A DNA stretch of 64,000 nucleotides, from contig JACKMU010000001.1 in the NCBI GenBank assembly GCA_024235215.1, positions 310,001 through 374,000 of the forward strand. The letters are read 5' to 3'. Positions 25,282 through 34,672 of the stretch are shown piece by piece. Under the pieces are notes generated by a model. That model was not told the origin of the DNA. It saw only the letters and a program-made list of their open reading frames with translations, and made no database searches. The stretch comes from Chromatiaceae bacterium. GTDB taxonomy: Bacteria > Pseudomonadota > Gammaproteobacteria > Chromatiales > Chromatiaceae. Within the stretch, counting starts at the first letter, position 1; the number at the start of each line of letters is the position of its first letter. The position numbers and the translations under genes are program-made.

Positions 25282-27879
25282 TCAGGCAGCGGAAGCTGCT
25301 GCACTTCCCTTGTCAAAAGTCAATCCGTAGTCGTTCGCGTCTACCTGGATCAGGTCACCGACGCTGAAGCGGCCGGACAGAATCTGTTGCGCCAGCGGAT
25401 TCTCCAACTGCTGCTGAATCGCCCGTTTCAGCGGTCGGGCACCATAGACCGGATCGAATCCCGCCTCGCCCAGACGGTCGAGAGCAGCATGGGTCATTTC
25501 CAGCCGTATCTCACGGTCGGCCAGCCGCTTGCGCAGGTAGTCGATCTGTATCACACAAATAGCGCGAATCTGTTCCCTGTTCAACGGATGGAAAACCACC
25601 GTCTCATCCACACGGTTGATGAACTCGGGGCGGAAATGGTGAGCCACCACCTCCATCACCGCCGCCTTCATCCGACCATAGTCGTCGCTGTGGGCGAGTT
25701 CCTGAATCAGCTGCGAACCCAGATTGGAGGTCATTACCACCACGGTGTTGCGAAAATCAACCGTACGGCCATGGCCATCAGTGAGGCGGCCATCCTCCAA
25801 CACCTGCAGCAGAATGTTGAACACGTCAGGATGCGCCTTCTCGATCTCGTCCAGCAGAATCACGCTGTAGGGTCGCCTTCTGACCAGCTCTGTCAGATAG
25901 CCCCCTTCCTCATAGCCGACATACCCCGGTGGTGCACCAATCAGCCTGGCCACGGAATGTTTCTCCATGAATTCAGACATGTCGACACGAACCATCGCTT
26001 CGTCAGTGTCGAACAGGAATTCGGCCAGCGTCTTGCACAATTCGGTCTTGCCCACTCCGGTTGGACCTAAAAACAGAAAGGAACCGTTTGGCCGGTTCGG
26101 ATCGGCGAGACCGGCACGCGACCGGCGGATCGCGTTGGCTACCGCGCCTACGGCCTCTTCCTGACCAACTACCCGTCGTGCCAGCGCCTGCTCCATCTGC
26201 AGCAGCTTCTCGCGCTCACCCTCCAGCATCTTGGAGACCGGAATGCCGGTCCATTTGGAGACCACGTCCGCGATCTCCTCATCGGTCACCTTGTTGCGCA
26301 GCAGCTTCATCTCCTGACTCTCCGCCCGGGCAGCATTGGCCAGTTGCTTCTCCAGTTCCGGAATGCGCCCATACTGCAACTCCGACATCCGCTGCAGATC
26401 GGTGGCTCGACGCGCCGTCTCCAGTTCCAGACGAGCCCGCTCCAGCTCCTCTTTCACCTGTGCGGTACCCTGCAACGCCGCTTTTTCCGACTTCCACACC
26501 TCCTCCAGATCGGAGAATTCACGCTCATAGTGCGCAATCTGCGCCTGCAGATCGGTGAGCCGCTTTTTCGACGCCTCGTCAGTCTCCTTTTTGAGCGCCT
26601 CACGTTCTATCTTCAGCTGAATCAGGCGCCGTTGCAGCCGATCCATCTCCTCGGGAAGGGAGTCGATCTCCATCCGGATCAGCGAGGCGGACTCGTCCAC
26701 CAGGTCGATCGCCTTATCCGGCAGCTGCCGGTCGGTGATATAGCGGTGCGACAGTGTCGCTGCAGCGACAATCGCCGGGTCGGTGATCTCCACGCCGTGG
26801 TGCACCTCGTAGCGCTCCTTCAGCCCACGCAGGATGGCAATGGTGTCTTCCACTGTCGGCTCCTGCACCAACACCTTCTGGAAGCGACGTTCCAGTGCGG
26901 CATCCTTTTCCACATACTGGCGATACTCATCCAGGGTGGTGGCACCGACGCAGTGCAGTTCACCACGCGCCAATGCCGGCTTGAGCATGTTACCCGCGTC
27001 CATCGATCCTTCGGCTTTGCCAGCCCCCACCATGGTATGCAATTCATCGATGAAAAGAATTACCTGCCCCTCCTGCTTGGCCAGATCATTCAGCACCGCC
27101 TTCAGCCGCTCTTCGAATTCACCACGAAATTTGGCGCCCGCGATCAATGCGCCCATATCGAGTGAGAGCAGTCGCTTGCTCTTCAGACCCTCGGGCACTT
27201 CACCATTGATGATGCGCTGCGCCAAGCCTTCGACAATTGCGGTCTTACCCACGCCCGGTTCGCCGATCAGTACCGGATTGTTTTTGGTGCGCCGTTGCAA
27301 TACCTGAATGGTGCGGCGAATCTCGTCATCGCGGCCGATCACCGGATCGAGCTTCCCCTGTTCGGCCCGCTCGGTCAGGTCGATCGTGTACTTCTCCAGC
27401 GCCTGGCGCTGCTCTTCGGCGTTGGGATCATCCACCTGCTGGCCGCCGCGCAGACTCTCCACTGCCTGTTCGAGTGGCCCCTTGGCAGCGCCCGCCTTAC
27501 GCATCAGATTGCCCAATTCGCCGCTCTCGTTCAGCGCCGCCAGCACGAACAGTTCGCTGGATATGTACTTGTCCTTACGCTGCTGTGCCAGCTTGTCGGT
27601 CTGGTTCAACAGGCGGCTGAGCTCATTGGAGAGATGCACATCGCCGCTCGCCCCCTGCACGCTCGGCAGCCGGTCAATCGCTTCGCCCAGACCTGAACGC
27701 AGCTGGTTGATATTCACCCCCGACCGACCCAACAGATGGCGCGCAGTTCCCCCCTCCTGGTCAAGCAGGGCCACCATCAGGTGCAACGGTTCGATGAACT
27801 GATGGTCACGCCCCACCGCCAGACTCTGCGCATCTGCCAGCGCCATCTGGAATTTACTGGTCAATTTATCCATTCGCAT
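25282..27879 (-). CDS. clpB: ATP-dependent disaggregase ClpB
   Basis: 865 residues, full length: amino-terminal Clp domain (1-150), first AAA+ domain with G-E-P-G-V-G-K-T near residue 205, the coiled middle domain (about 400-530), and second AAA+ domain with G-P-T-G-V-G-K-T near residue 605. With DnaK it extracts proteins from aggregates. GGAG seven bases before the ATG at 27879 supports the start. A heat-shock type promoter lies upstream. It probably co-transcribes the kinase gene downstream. Confidence 0.98.
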   Translation of the reverse strand: MRMDKLTSKFQMALADAQSLAVGRDHQFIEPLHLMVALLDQEGGTARHLLGRSGVNINQLRSGLGEAIDRLPSVQGASGDVHLSNELSRLLNQTDKLAQQRKDKYISSELFVLAALNESGELGNLMRKAGAAKGPLEQAVESLRGGQQVDDPNAEEQRQALEKYTIDLTERAEQGKLDPVIGRDDEIRRTIQVLQRRTKNNPVLIGEPGVGKTAIVEGLAQRIINGEVPEGLKSKRLLSLDMGALIAGAKFRGEFEERLKAVLNDLAKQEGQVILFIDELHTMVGAGKAEGSMDAGNMLKPALARGELHCVGATTLDEYRQYVEKDAALERRFQKVLVQEPTVEDTIAILRGLKERYEVHHGVEITDPAIVAAATLSHRYITDRQLPDKAIDLVDESASLIRMEIDSLPEEMDRLQRRLIQLKIEREALKKETDEASKKRLTDLQAQIAHYEREFSDLEEVWKSEKAALQGTAQVKEELERARLELETARRATDLQRMSELQYGRIPELEKQLANAARAESQEMKLLRNKVTDEEIADVVSKWTGIPVSKMLEGEREKLLQMEQALARRVVGQEEAVGAVANAIRRSRAGLADPNRPNGSFLFLGPTGVGKTELCKTLAEFLFDTDEAMVRVDMSEFMEKHSVARLIGAPPGYVGYEEGGYLTELVRRRPYSVILLDEIEKAHPDVFNILLQVLEDGRLTDGHGRTVDFRNTVVVMTSNLGSQLIQELAHSDDYGRMKAAVMEVVAHHFRPEFINRVDETVVFHPLNREQIRAICVIQIDYLRKRLADREIRLEMTHAALDRLGEAGFDPVYGARPLKRAIQQQLENPLAQQILSGRFSVGDLIQVDANDYGLTFDKGSAAASAA

Positions 27880-27912
27880 GGGAAGACTCCGAATTACTTA
27901 AGGTTATCCCTG

Positions 27913-27940
27913 AAGTGGGGAAAATCAGGCGATTTTCAAG
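27913..27940 (-). promoter_or_regulatory. Sigma-32 heat-shock promoter for clpB
   Basis: On the minus strand CTTGAAA (27940-27934), spacer of 13, then CCCCACTT (27920-27913). Consensus is CTTGAAA-N13-17-CCCCATNT. The predicted start is about 25-30 bases before the clpB ATG. Confidence 0.8.
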
Positions 27941-28213
27941 TAATAAGGGGTTCTGCATACCGGTAAAAACTGCTCCAGTGATGCGCTGACTCCCCACCAC
28001 CCAACTACCGTATCAACGCAGGTGATGGAGGGTTTTTCCAAGAGGAAGCGGTGGGATTAAAGTTCACCAACCAGCATCCGCTAACCTTCCAAGAAATAGA
28101 ATCTTGTGGTCTCCCGGCTGAGCAGCGACAATCTGCCAGCGCGAACGGACACCCCACTCCATGCTTGCAGAGGTACTTAGGCAATCGTGACACTGTCAGG
28201 AACGACCAGGCGA

Positions 28214-30448
28214 ATGAATCGACACTATCTGCGGGAGCAGCTGCTCTCGGGAGAGCGCTTCAGGGAGTGGCTCACCAGACTGCCATCGAAATGGCAGCAC
28301 CTGCCGCCCTATCTCAGGCTCTATGCCGCGCTACTCATTGGCGCCGGGCTGCTGTTTCAGCTGAGCTATCCAATTACCCTGACAGACTCGGATATGTGGT
28401 ATCACCTGGATGGAGGACGCCACTTCTGGCAGCAGGGCGTGGTACCGAACACTGCCTTTTTCTCCTTCATCGAACCGGAACGAAGTTTCGTCAACTACTA
28501 CTGGGGCTTTCAGGCGCTGATCGCGAAAATCGACGAACTTTGGGGCTATCATGGATTGCTGCTCCTGCGTGCGCTCATTTTTACCCTCACCACGCTACTG
28601 GCCTACCGCTATATCATCGAAGCGCGGAATCGCCAACTGCCGATCTTTCTTTTCTTCCTGCTGTTCATCACCTATTTCACCTTCATCGAGGGAAGAATCG
28701 CCAACCTCAGGCCTCACCTTTTTTCCCACCTGTTCATTCTCTTGTTCATCTATATTCTGGAACGGCGACCCCGCTGGGCGCCGCTCCTGCCGCTGGTAAC
28801 CGCACTTTGGGCGAATCTGCATGGTATCGAGTACCCGGTGCCGGTCCTGATCGGAGGGGCCTATTTTTTTGAGATTCTCTACCAGAGACTCTCCGGACAA
28901 ACCCTGTGTGAACGGGGATGGAGAGAAGCCGGCTGGCTGTTGGCCTGTACCCCGGCACTGCTCGCCACGCCGCATGGCATCGAACTGTTGCAGGCACCGT
29001 TCAGCGTCTCCAGTTTCGTCAATCTGTACATCAACGAAATGCGACCGATCGATCCGCGCTCACTCTATACTGTATTGATTGCCGGGGATAACCTGCGTAT
29101 TGAGAGCATATTCCCGATCGCCTTTCTGATCTGCTCGTTCGCCTTTTTGCGCAGCCTGCTGGATGGTTCACTGCGTATCAGCCACGCCATTATGGCGTTG
29201 GGAGGTTACCTGCTGCTCTCTCGTGGCACCCGCTTCGTCTGGGAGTGGGCACTGCTGGTGCTGCCACTGCTCACCCAGTTCACCGGTAGCCTGAAAGAGG
29301 TGCATGGTGAGAGGAAGATTCTCTCCATGCTGCATCTACTGATGGCACTGATCATGGTGCTTCCCTTTGTCACGATGGCCAAACGCCTTCCGGTGCACGC
29401 AGATTATCCATTCGATTGGGAGAGCGCCCCGTTCGGAGTCACCCGTTTTCTGCAGCATGTCGGCGGCGGAGGGAAGATCTTCTCCCCCCCCGCCACTGCA
29501 GGATTTCTCCATTCGGAGCTCCCTCATGGGTTCCGGGTCTACCAGGATCTGCAGATGTCGCTGTTCAATGACCTGGACATCTACCAACTCTTCAGTTTCT
29601 ACCGCAACGAACAGGGGTTGATGCGCAGCATCGAACAGTACCAGCCCGAATATGTTCTGGCGAGAGTGAGCGATACCGAATTTGGCAAGCTGATACGCAA
29701 CCGAGAAGAGTACCTGCCCGTGTTTGCCGGTGACAAGCAGGTTGTTTACGCGAACAAGAGACTGCGTCCGGATGTTGTGGAGAAGTTTCAGCTGAAGCTG
29801 GTGGACCCGTTCAGCCTTGACAGTGTCAAAAAGGAATCAGAACTGGATGATCATATCCTAGAGCTGCAGCGGATGTTGACCATCTTTCCCGAGAGCGACC
29901 GCATCAACCACGCGATCACCCGCCTGCTGTTCAACGCCAAGCGCTTTCAGGATGCCCTCCCCTGGGCGGAGCGCTTTGCGTTGTATCAGCCGGATAACCC
30001 GAACAGCCACTATCTGCTGGGGAATATCTACGAAAATATCGAACAGTGTGACAAAGCGATCGACCATTTCGAGACTTCGATGCAATATTCAGATACCGAC
30101 TTTCGCAAAGTGTTGCATACCCATATCGGCAGCTGCCACTATTCCCGGGAGCGATTCGCGGACGCTTACCGTCACCTGAAGGAGGGTCTGAATCCATTCA
30201 CCAATTCGACAGCCGAAGCCGATATCTATCAGCTGGCATTTTCCGCCTATGTCATGGGCGAGACGGAAGAGTCGATGCTGTTACTGAAGATGCTGCTGCA
30301 CAACGCCCCGGTGGAGAAAGATGAAATCGCGGTGGAAGCAGAGAAGCTGATCACTACGCTGCAGCAGCATGAAGAGGAGATACCCTCATTCTTCTCCTGG
30401 TTGCTGCAGCTGGTGCAGCAGCCGTTCGCACCAGTACCGGAAAAATGA
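28214..30448 (+). CDS. Large polytopic membrane protein, GT-C glycosyltransferase-like, with TPR tail
   Basis: About 744 residues. The amino two-thirds holds roughly ten membrane spans (from about residue 38), with an early external loop D-S-D-M-W-Y-H-L containing the acidic pair typical of GT-C lipid-linked sugar transferases. The carboxy third (about 530-720) is soluble and looks like tetratricopeptide repeats (P-D-N-P-N-S-H-Y-L-L-G-N-I-Y-E, then I-D-H-F-E-T). It starts at ATG 28214 or an upstream GTG at 28187. It converges with the flavoprotein-GtrA pair nine bases away, which fits a role in envelope glycans. The exact function is unknown. Confidence 0.7.
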   Translation: MNRHYLREQLLSGERFREWLTRLPSKWQHLPPYLRLYAALLIGAGLLFQLSYPITLTDSDMWYHLDGGRHFWQQGVVPNTAFFSFIEPERSFVNYYWGFQALIAKIDELWGYHGLLLLRALIFTLTTLLAYRYIIEARNRQLPIFLFFLLFITYFTFIEGRIANLRPHLFSHLFILLFIYILERRPRWAPLLPLVTALWANLHGIEYPVPVLIGGAYFFEILYQRLSGQTLCERGWREAGWLLACTPALLATPHGIELLQAPFSVSSFVNLYINEMRPIDPRSLYTVLIAGDNLRIESIFPIAFLICSFAFLRSLLDGSLRISHAIMALGGYLLLSRGTRFVWEWALLVLPLLTQFTGSLKEVHGERKILSMLHLLMALIMVLPFVTMAKRLPVHADYPFDWESAPFGVTRFLQHVGGGGKIFSPPATAGFLHSELPHGFRVYQDLQMSLFNDLDIYQLFSFYRNEQGLMRSIEQYQPEYVLARVSDTEFGKLIRNREEYLPVFAGDKQVVYANKRLRPDVVEKFQLKLVDPFSLDSVKKESELDDHILELQRMLTIFPESDRINHAITRLLFNAKRFQDALPWAERFALYQPDNPNSHYLLGNIYENIEQCDKAIDHFETSMQYSDTDFRKVLHTHIGSCHYSRERFADAYRHLKEGLNPFTNSTAEADIYQLAFSAYVMGETEESMLLLKMLLHNAPVEKDEIAVEAEKLITTLQQHEEEIPSFFSWLLQLVQQPFAPVPEK

Positions 30449-30457
30449 GACGCGCGA

Positions 30458-32041
30458 TCAACGGGATTCGTGATACTCGCTCTCGGTGTTGACGTTCCAG
30501 ATATTCTCCTTGGTCGTGATGCCCTTGGCGATATTGTCCACCGCAGCCATCGCCGTGAGCATCGAATGGTCCTGATTGTTGTAGCGGTGCATGCCGTTGC
30601 GGCCAACCAGAAAGAGATTTGTCAGCCTGTCGGTATACTCACGAATTTGGTTGAATCTGGGGTATGACTCTCCAAAGTAGCCGGGGTAGGCTTTGGGCAT
30701 CCTGATGACCGTAGCATCTATCAGATCGCCCATATCGATAAACCCGATCTTCTCCATCTCCTGAGTGGCGAAATCAACCAGCGCTGCATCTTCCATGCTC
30801 CACAGATCGTCCCCTTCGTTGCAGAAATATTCGAGCCCGATCCAGACCGAGTTGGGATCCTTCACCATATACGGACTCCAGTTATTGAACACCTGCACCC
30901 GCCCCACTCTGACATCCCGCTCCTGGATATAGATCCAATTATCCGGAAGCAGACCCGGTATTTTGGTATCCTCGTCATCTGCGACCCGCAGCTTTTTCAG
31001 CAACAGACCGACGGTGAGAAAATCACGATATTGCAGCCCACGGGCAATCTCTCCGACCGACGTCGGAGCCGCATCACCCATCGCGGCGACCAGCTCTCTT
31101 ACCGGCATGGTGGAGAAGAGATAATCGGCCTCGACACGCAGTTGCTCACCGTCACCGCTCCGGGTAAAAACCACCGCCTTGATACGCTGTTCCGCAATCT
31201 CGATACCAGTGGCTTTCCAACCCAGGTTGACCTCACCTCCGGCCGCCACTACCCGGGCAGCGACCTCTTCCCACATCTGACCCGGTCCATATTTCGGATA
31301 GAGGAAACGCTCTATCAATGAGGTCTCTGTATTCTTCTGTGATACGTCCCTGCTGGTGCCCGCCAGACTTTTCAGCGCATGCCATATTGCGCTGGTAATC
31401 GACAGCCCTTTGATCCGCTGTGCCCCCCAATCCGCACCAATCTCGGTACAGGCGACACCCCAAACCTTTTCGGTGTAATCCTTGAAGAAGGTCAGATAGA
31501 GCTCCCGACCAAAGCGGTTGATGAAAAAATCCTGCAGCGTCCGTTCGTCCTTGATCGGAAACATCACTGAGTACAGATAACTGAAACCGATCCGCACCAT
31601 ACGCCGCAAGCCGAGGTTCTTCACCGTGGTCAGACCCAGTGAAAGCGGATAATCAAAAAAGTGGCGCAGGTAGAAGATCCGGGAGAGCCGGTCCCGCACC
31701 AGAAAAATCAAATCCGTATCGGCGGGATCATCCGCCACTTCGGGCAGATCCACTCGTCGTTCCTGGCCCTGGTAGTGTATCTGCAGGCTGCCATGCCGAT
31801 CATGCGCCTCCACCGGCATGATGTCCGTCCACCACTGCATGACCCGGTCCGATTTGGAGAAGAAACGGTGGCCACCGATATCGATACGGTTGCCTTTGTA
31901 GTTCACCGTCTTCGAAATGCCGCCAATCTCCGCGCTCATCTCAAATACCAGGGGACGCACCGCTGTGCGCTGCTGAAGTTCGTAAGCTGCGGTCAATCCG
32001 GCCGGTCCTGCACCGATTATCACTGCGGTTTTTTGACTCAT
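30458..32041 (-). CDS. FAD-dependent oxidoreductase (UDP-galactopyranose mutase/amine-oxidase-like)
   Basis: 527 residues from the ATG at 32041. The Rossmann motif G-A-G-P-A-G-L-T-A-A is at residues 9-18, followed by E-M-S-A-E-I-G-G-I-S-K-T and D-I-G-G-H-R-F-F-S-K, a pattern shared with UDP-galactopyranose mutases and NAD(P)-binding amine oxidases of polysaccharide loci. A carboxy-terminal V-G-R-N-G-M-H-R-Y closes the FAD fold. It follows the GtrA gene by five bases. A substrate among nucleotide sugars or lipid-linked glycans is likely but not shown. Confidence 0.82.
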   Translation of the reverse strand: MSQKTAVIIGAGPAGLTAAYELQQRTAVRPLVFEMSAEIGGISKTVNYKGNRIDIGGHRFFSKSDRVMQWWTDIMPVEAHDRHGSLQIHYQGQERRVDLPEVADDPADTDLIFLVRDRLSRIFYLRHFFDYPLSLGLTTVKNLGLRRMVRIGFSYLYSVMFPIKDERTLQDFFINRFGRELYLTFFKDYTEKVWGVACTEIGADWGAQRIKGLSITSAIWHALKSLAGTSRDVSQKNTETSLIERFLYPKYGPGQMWEEVAARVVAAGGEVNLGWKATGIEIAEQRIKAVVFTRSGDGEQLRVEADYLFSTMPVRELVAAMGDAAPTSVGEIARGLQYRDFLTVGLLLKKLRVADDEDTKIPGLLPDNWIYIQERDVRVGRVQVFNNWSPYMVKDPNSVWIGLEYFCNEGDDLWSMEDAALVDFATQEMEKIGFIDMGDLIDATVIRMPKAYPGYFGESYPRFNQIREYTDRLTNLFLVGRNGMHRYNNQDHSMLTAMAAVDNIAKGITTKENIWNVNTESEYHESR

Positions 32042-32046
32042 TATTT

Positions 32047-32478
32047 TCACCGGAACAGGAGTAGTTTCCTGATGCCAAAGTTCCAAGAGAACACCAGACC
32101 GGTCACCACCAATTTGGATACCATGAAATGAAACAGCAGCTTGTCGGTCAGCAGATACATGCCGAATTCATTGATACCCAAACCGCCCAAACCGATCAAC
32201 GAAAAGATGATCACTTCGTGTGAGCTCTTTTTCACCCGGCGTTTGGAAAAGACCCAGCGAATACTGAGTACATACACTGTTGCCAGGCCCAATAAAAACC
32301 CCGTGCCAGCGGAGATGAGGTAATGCAAACCGGCAAACTGCGTCAGCAGATAGAGCGTACCCACATCGACCAGTAGCGCAGCAATACTGGCGATAAAATA
32401 GCGTATCAGTTCATTACTGATAAACGGAATCCCTGCTAACGAACCTCTCTCCGTTCCACTATGCACAATAGTCGTCAT
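32047..32478 (-). CDS. GtrA family membrane protein
   Basis: 143 residues with four predicted membrane spans (about 24-42, 50-68, 88-106, 114-132) and R-Y-F-I-A-S-I-A-A-L-L-V-D at the first, as in GtrA/DPMS-related proteins. GtrA proteins are thought to flip polyprenyl-phosphate sugars across the membrane. An ATG at 32493 is an alternative start; neither has a good ribosome site. It is co-directional with the downstream flavoprotein. Confidence 0.85.
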   Translation of the reverse strand: MTTIVHSGTERGSLAGIPFISNELIRYFIASIAALLVDVGTLYLLTQFAGLHYLISAGTGFLLGLATVYVLSIRWVFSKRRVKKSSHEVIIFSLIGLGGLGINEFGMYLLTDKLLFHFMVSKLVVTGLVFSWNFGIRKLLLFR

Positions 32479-32849
32479 TCTACACCCGTTCATTGTTTGG
32501 CAGACCGCTATTCCTGAATTTGTTTAGCTAGCCGTCTGCAGGTTAGCGGACAGTGCCGCGAAATTCTCCTTATCACCTCAAAAAACACTCAAAGAGGCTA
32601 CTCTGCCATTCTCAGCCAACGGAATAGACAAAGTGCAATTCCAATTCGCTTCATTGGCAGACGCCCTACACGATGGGAAGTCGCGGAAAATCCATATCTT
32701 GCAGGGAGCACTGAATTAGTTTGGCGCTTCCTTAGCTATAGCGACAGCAATCCCAGGAAATGCAGTCTGAGTTCAGTGCAGCTAGAGATTCCCGTGCAAC
32801 TAGCTGATTTACCGGGTGCCACTCACACGCCAGAAATATGATTGCGGGA
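32479..32849. other. Intergenic region between gtrA and pgeF
   Basis: 371 bases. I see no credible frame, no strong hairpin with a T-run and no clear promoter. It must contain the promoter for gtrA on its left side, but no standard -35/-10 pair stands out. Confidence 0.5.
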
Positions 32850-33584
32850 CTATGCAGTCAACCAGATCAGTGCGGCCATACGGCCAGTGACACCGTCACG
32901 ACGGTAGGAGAAGAAACGCGTAGCATCGGTGAAGGTGCAGTAGTCACCGCCTCCAATATACCCCACCTGGAGTGAAGAGAGACGCTTGCGCGCAAGGAAA
33001 TAGATATCCGCCAGCCAATGACCCGGTCGATTGCGCTTGAATCCCGGTTCTGTCAGCGGGTCGACGCGTAGAAAGGCCTCCCTGACCTCCTCACCCACCT
33101 CGAATGCATCCGGTCCGATGGCCGGTCCGAGCCAAGCGAGCACCTCCCCACCCGGCTCTTCAAACTGAGCCAACGCCGCCTCGATCACACCAGCAGCCAG
33201 GCCACGCCAGCCCGCATGCACTGCGGCGACCCGAGTACCGGAACGATTGCACAGCAGCAACGGCAAACAATCTGCGGTCATCACGGCACACACCCTGCCG
33301 GGTCGTTTCGTGGTTGCTGCGTCAGCCTCAACCGGAGTACGCTCGGTATCGCAGTGCACGACTTCACAGCCGTGAACCTGCTCCAGCCAATGAGGTACCG
33401 AGGGGAGGCCTGCATAGCTGCCGAGCAGTAAGCGGTTGCTGGATACCCTCTGCCGATCATCACCGACATGAGCGCCAAGATTCAAGCTGTCATAAGGCGC
33501 CCGGCTGACGCCACCCAATCGGGTAGTAAACAGTGCCTGCACATTTTTCGGTGCCGGCCACTCGGGAATGATCAGCTCAACCAT
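32850..33584 (-). CDS. pgeF: Peptidoglycan editing factor PgeF (YfiH, polyphenol oxidase family)
   Basis: 244 residues from the ATG at 33584. The family metal/catalytic residues are visible: H in E-Q-V-H-G-C, Cys in M-T-A-D-C-L-P and His in V-H-A-G-W-R-G. The family was named multicopper oxidase/laccase, but members act in removing wrong amino acids (L-Ser) from peptidoglycan precursors. It overlaps the rluD stop by eight bases, the common rluD-pgeF operon. Confidence 0.93.
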   Translation of the reverse strand: MVELIIPEWPAPKNVQALFTTRLGGVSRAPYDSLNLGAHVGDDRQRVSSNRLLLGSYAGLPSVPHWLEQVHGCEVVHCDTERTPVEADAATTKRPGRVCAVMTADCLPLLLCNRSGTRVAAVHAGWRGLAAGVIEAALAQFEEPGGEVLAWLGPAIGPDAFEVGEEVREAFLRVDPLTEPGFKRNRPGHWLADIYFLARKRLSSLQVGYIGGGDYCTFTDATRFFSYRRDGVTGRMAALIWLTA

Positions 33585-34566
33585 CGTGCTGGTCCGCACG
33601 CAGCAATTGCAGCAGTCGCAAAAGATCCGCCGGCGCGGCGGATTCCCACTCCATCCATTCGCCGTGCCGGGGATGCTTCAGCCCCAACCTGTGTGCATGC
33701 AGTGCCTGACGGTTGAAGCCATACAGACAACCTTGCAGTTCAGGGCTCATCCCGGCAACCAGCCGCAAACGACCGGCATAGCTCTGATCACCCACCAGCG
33801 GATGACGGATATGTGCCATATGGACTCTTATCTGATGGGTTCTGCCGGTTTCCAGATTCACCCGCAGCAGGCTGTGCGCGCGAAACCGCTCCAACACCCG
33901 ATAGTGCGTCACAGCGGGTTTTCCGTCCGCAACAACAGCCATCCTGGTGCGGTGCATCGGGTGTCGCCCGATGGGTTCATCCACGCATCCCCCGGCGGTC
34001 AGAACTCCGGTGGCGACCGCCAGATACTCCCGCTTTACCGTACGACACTGCAGCTGTTCCACCAACGATTTGTGTGCCGCCAATGTGCGCGCAACCACCA
34101 GCAGGCCCGAGGTATCCTTATCCAGGCGATGCACTATTCCAGCCCTGGGAAGCTGTATCAACCCGGGATCCCGATGCAGCAATGCATTCTGCAGGGTACC
34201 GTCCGGATTACCCGCCGCCGGATGTACCACGAGCCCGGCCGGCTTGTCGATCACCAGAATCTCATCGTCCTGATAACTTACCTGTAACGGTATCGCCTGC
34301 GGCCGGCTCTCCACCTGCTCCTCCAGCCTGGCTTCAAGTACGATCTCCTCACCACCGAACAGCTTCTCGCGCGGACGGTTCACCTCCCGCCCGTCCCTGC
34401 TGACCCGTCCATCCCGAATCCAGCGCTGCAGCCGGGCACGCGAAAACTCTGGAAAAAGTACCGACAGCGCCTGGTCAAGACGGCTTCCGGAGTGCTCTGT
34501 CCCGACTCGGGCAGTATAAAACTTTGTTTGCTCACCCCTGTCTAACGATTGTTCTTTGGCATTCAT
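33577..34566 (-). CDS. rluD: 23S rRNA pseudouridine synthase RluD
   Basis: 329 residues. An amino-terminal S4 RNA-binding domain (about 26-85, S-R-L-D-Q-A-L...R-W-I-R-D-G-R-V) precedes the synthase core with the catalytic Asp in H-R-L-D-K-D-T-S-G. RluD modifies helix 69 of 23S rRNA (positions 1911, 1915, 1917 in E. coli). It is divergent from bamD with a 106-base gap, an arrangement conserved in many gammaproteobacteria. Confidence 0.96.
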   Translation of the reverse strand: MNAKEQSLDRGEQTKFYTARVGTEHSGSRLDQALSVLFPEFSRARLQRWIRDGRVSRDGREVNRPREKLFGGEEIVLEARLEEQVESRPQAIPLQVSYQDDEILVIDKPAGLVVHPAAGNPDGTLQNALLHRDPGLIQLPRAGIVHRLDKDTSGLLVVARTLAAHKSLVEQLQCRTVKREYLAVATGVLTAGGCVDEPIGRHPMHRTRMAVVADGKPAVTHYRVLERFRAHSLLRVNLETGRTHQIRVHMAHIRHPLVGDQSYAGRLRLVAGMSPELQGCLYGFNRQALHAHRLGLKHPRHGEWMEWESAAPADLLRLLQLLRADQHDG

Positions 34567-34672
34567 GTGACAGCACTACTCCTGAAATCGGTTTCCGGGC
34601 ATCGACTATTGGCTCGTCCAACTGGTAATCGGGTATAATTCCTTATCCGATCAACCATCCTTCTCGGAAGCA

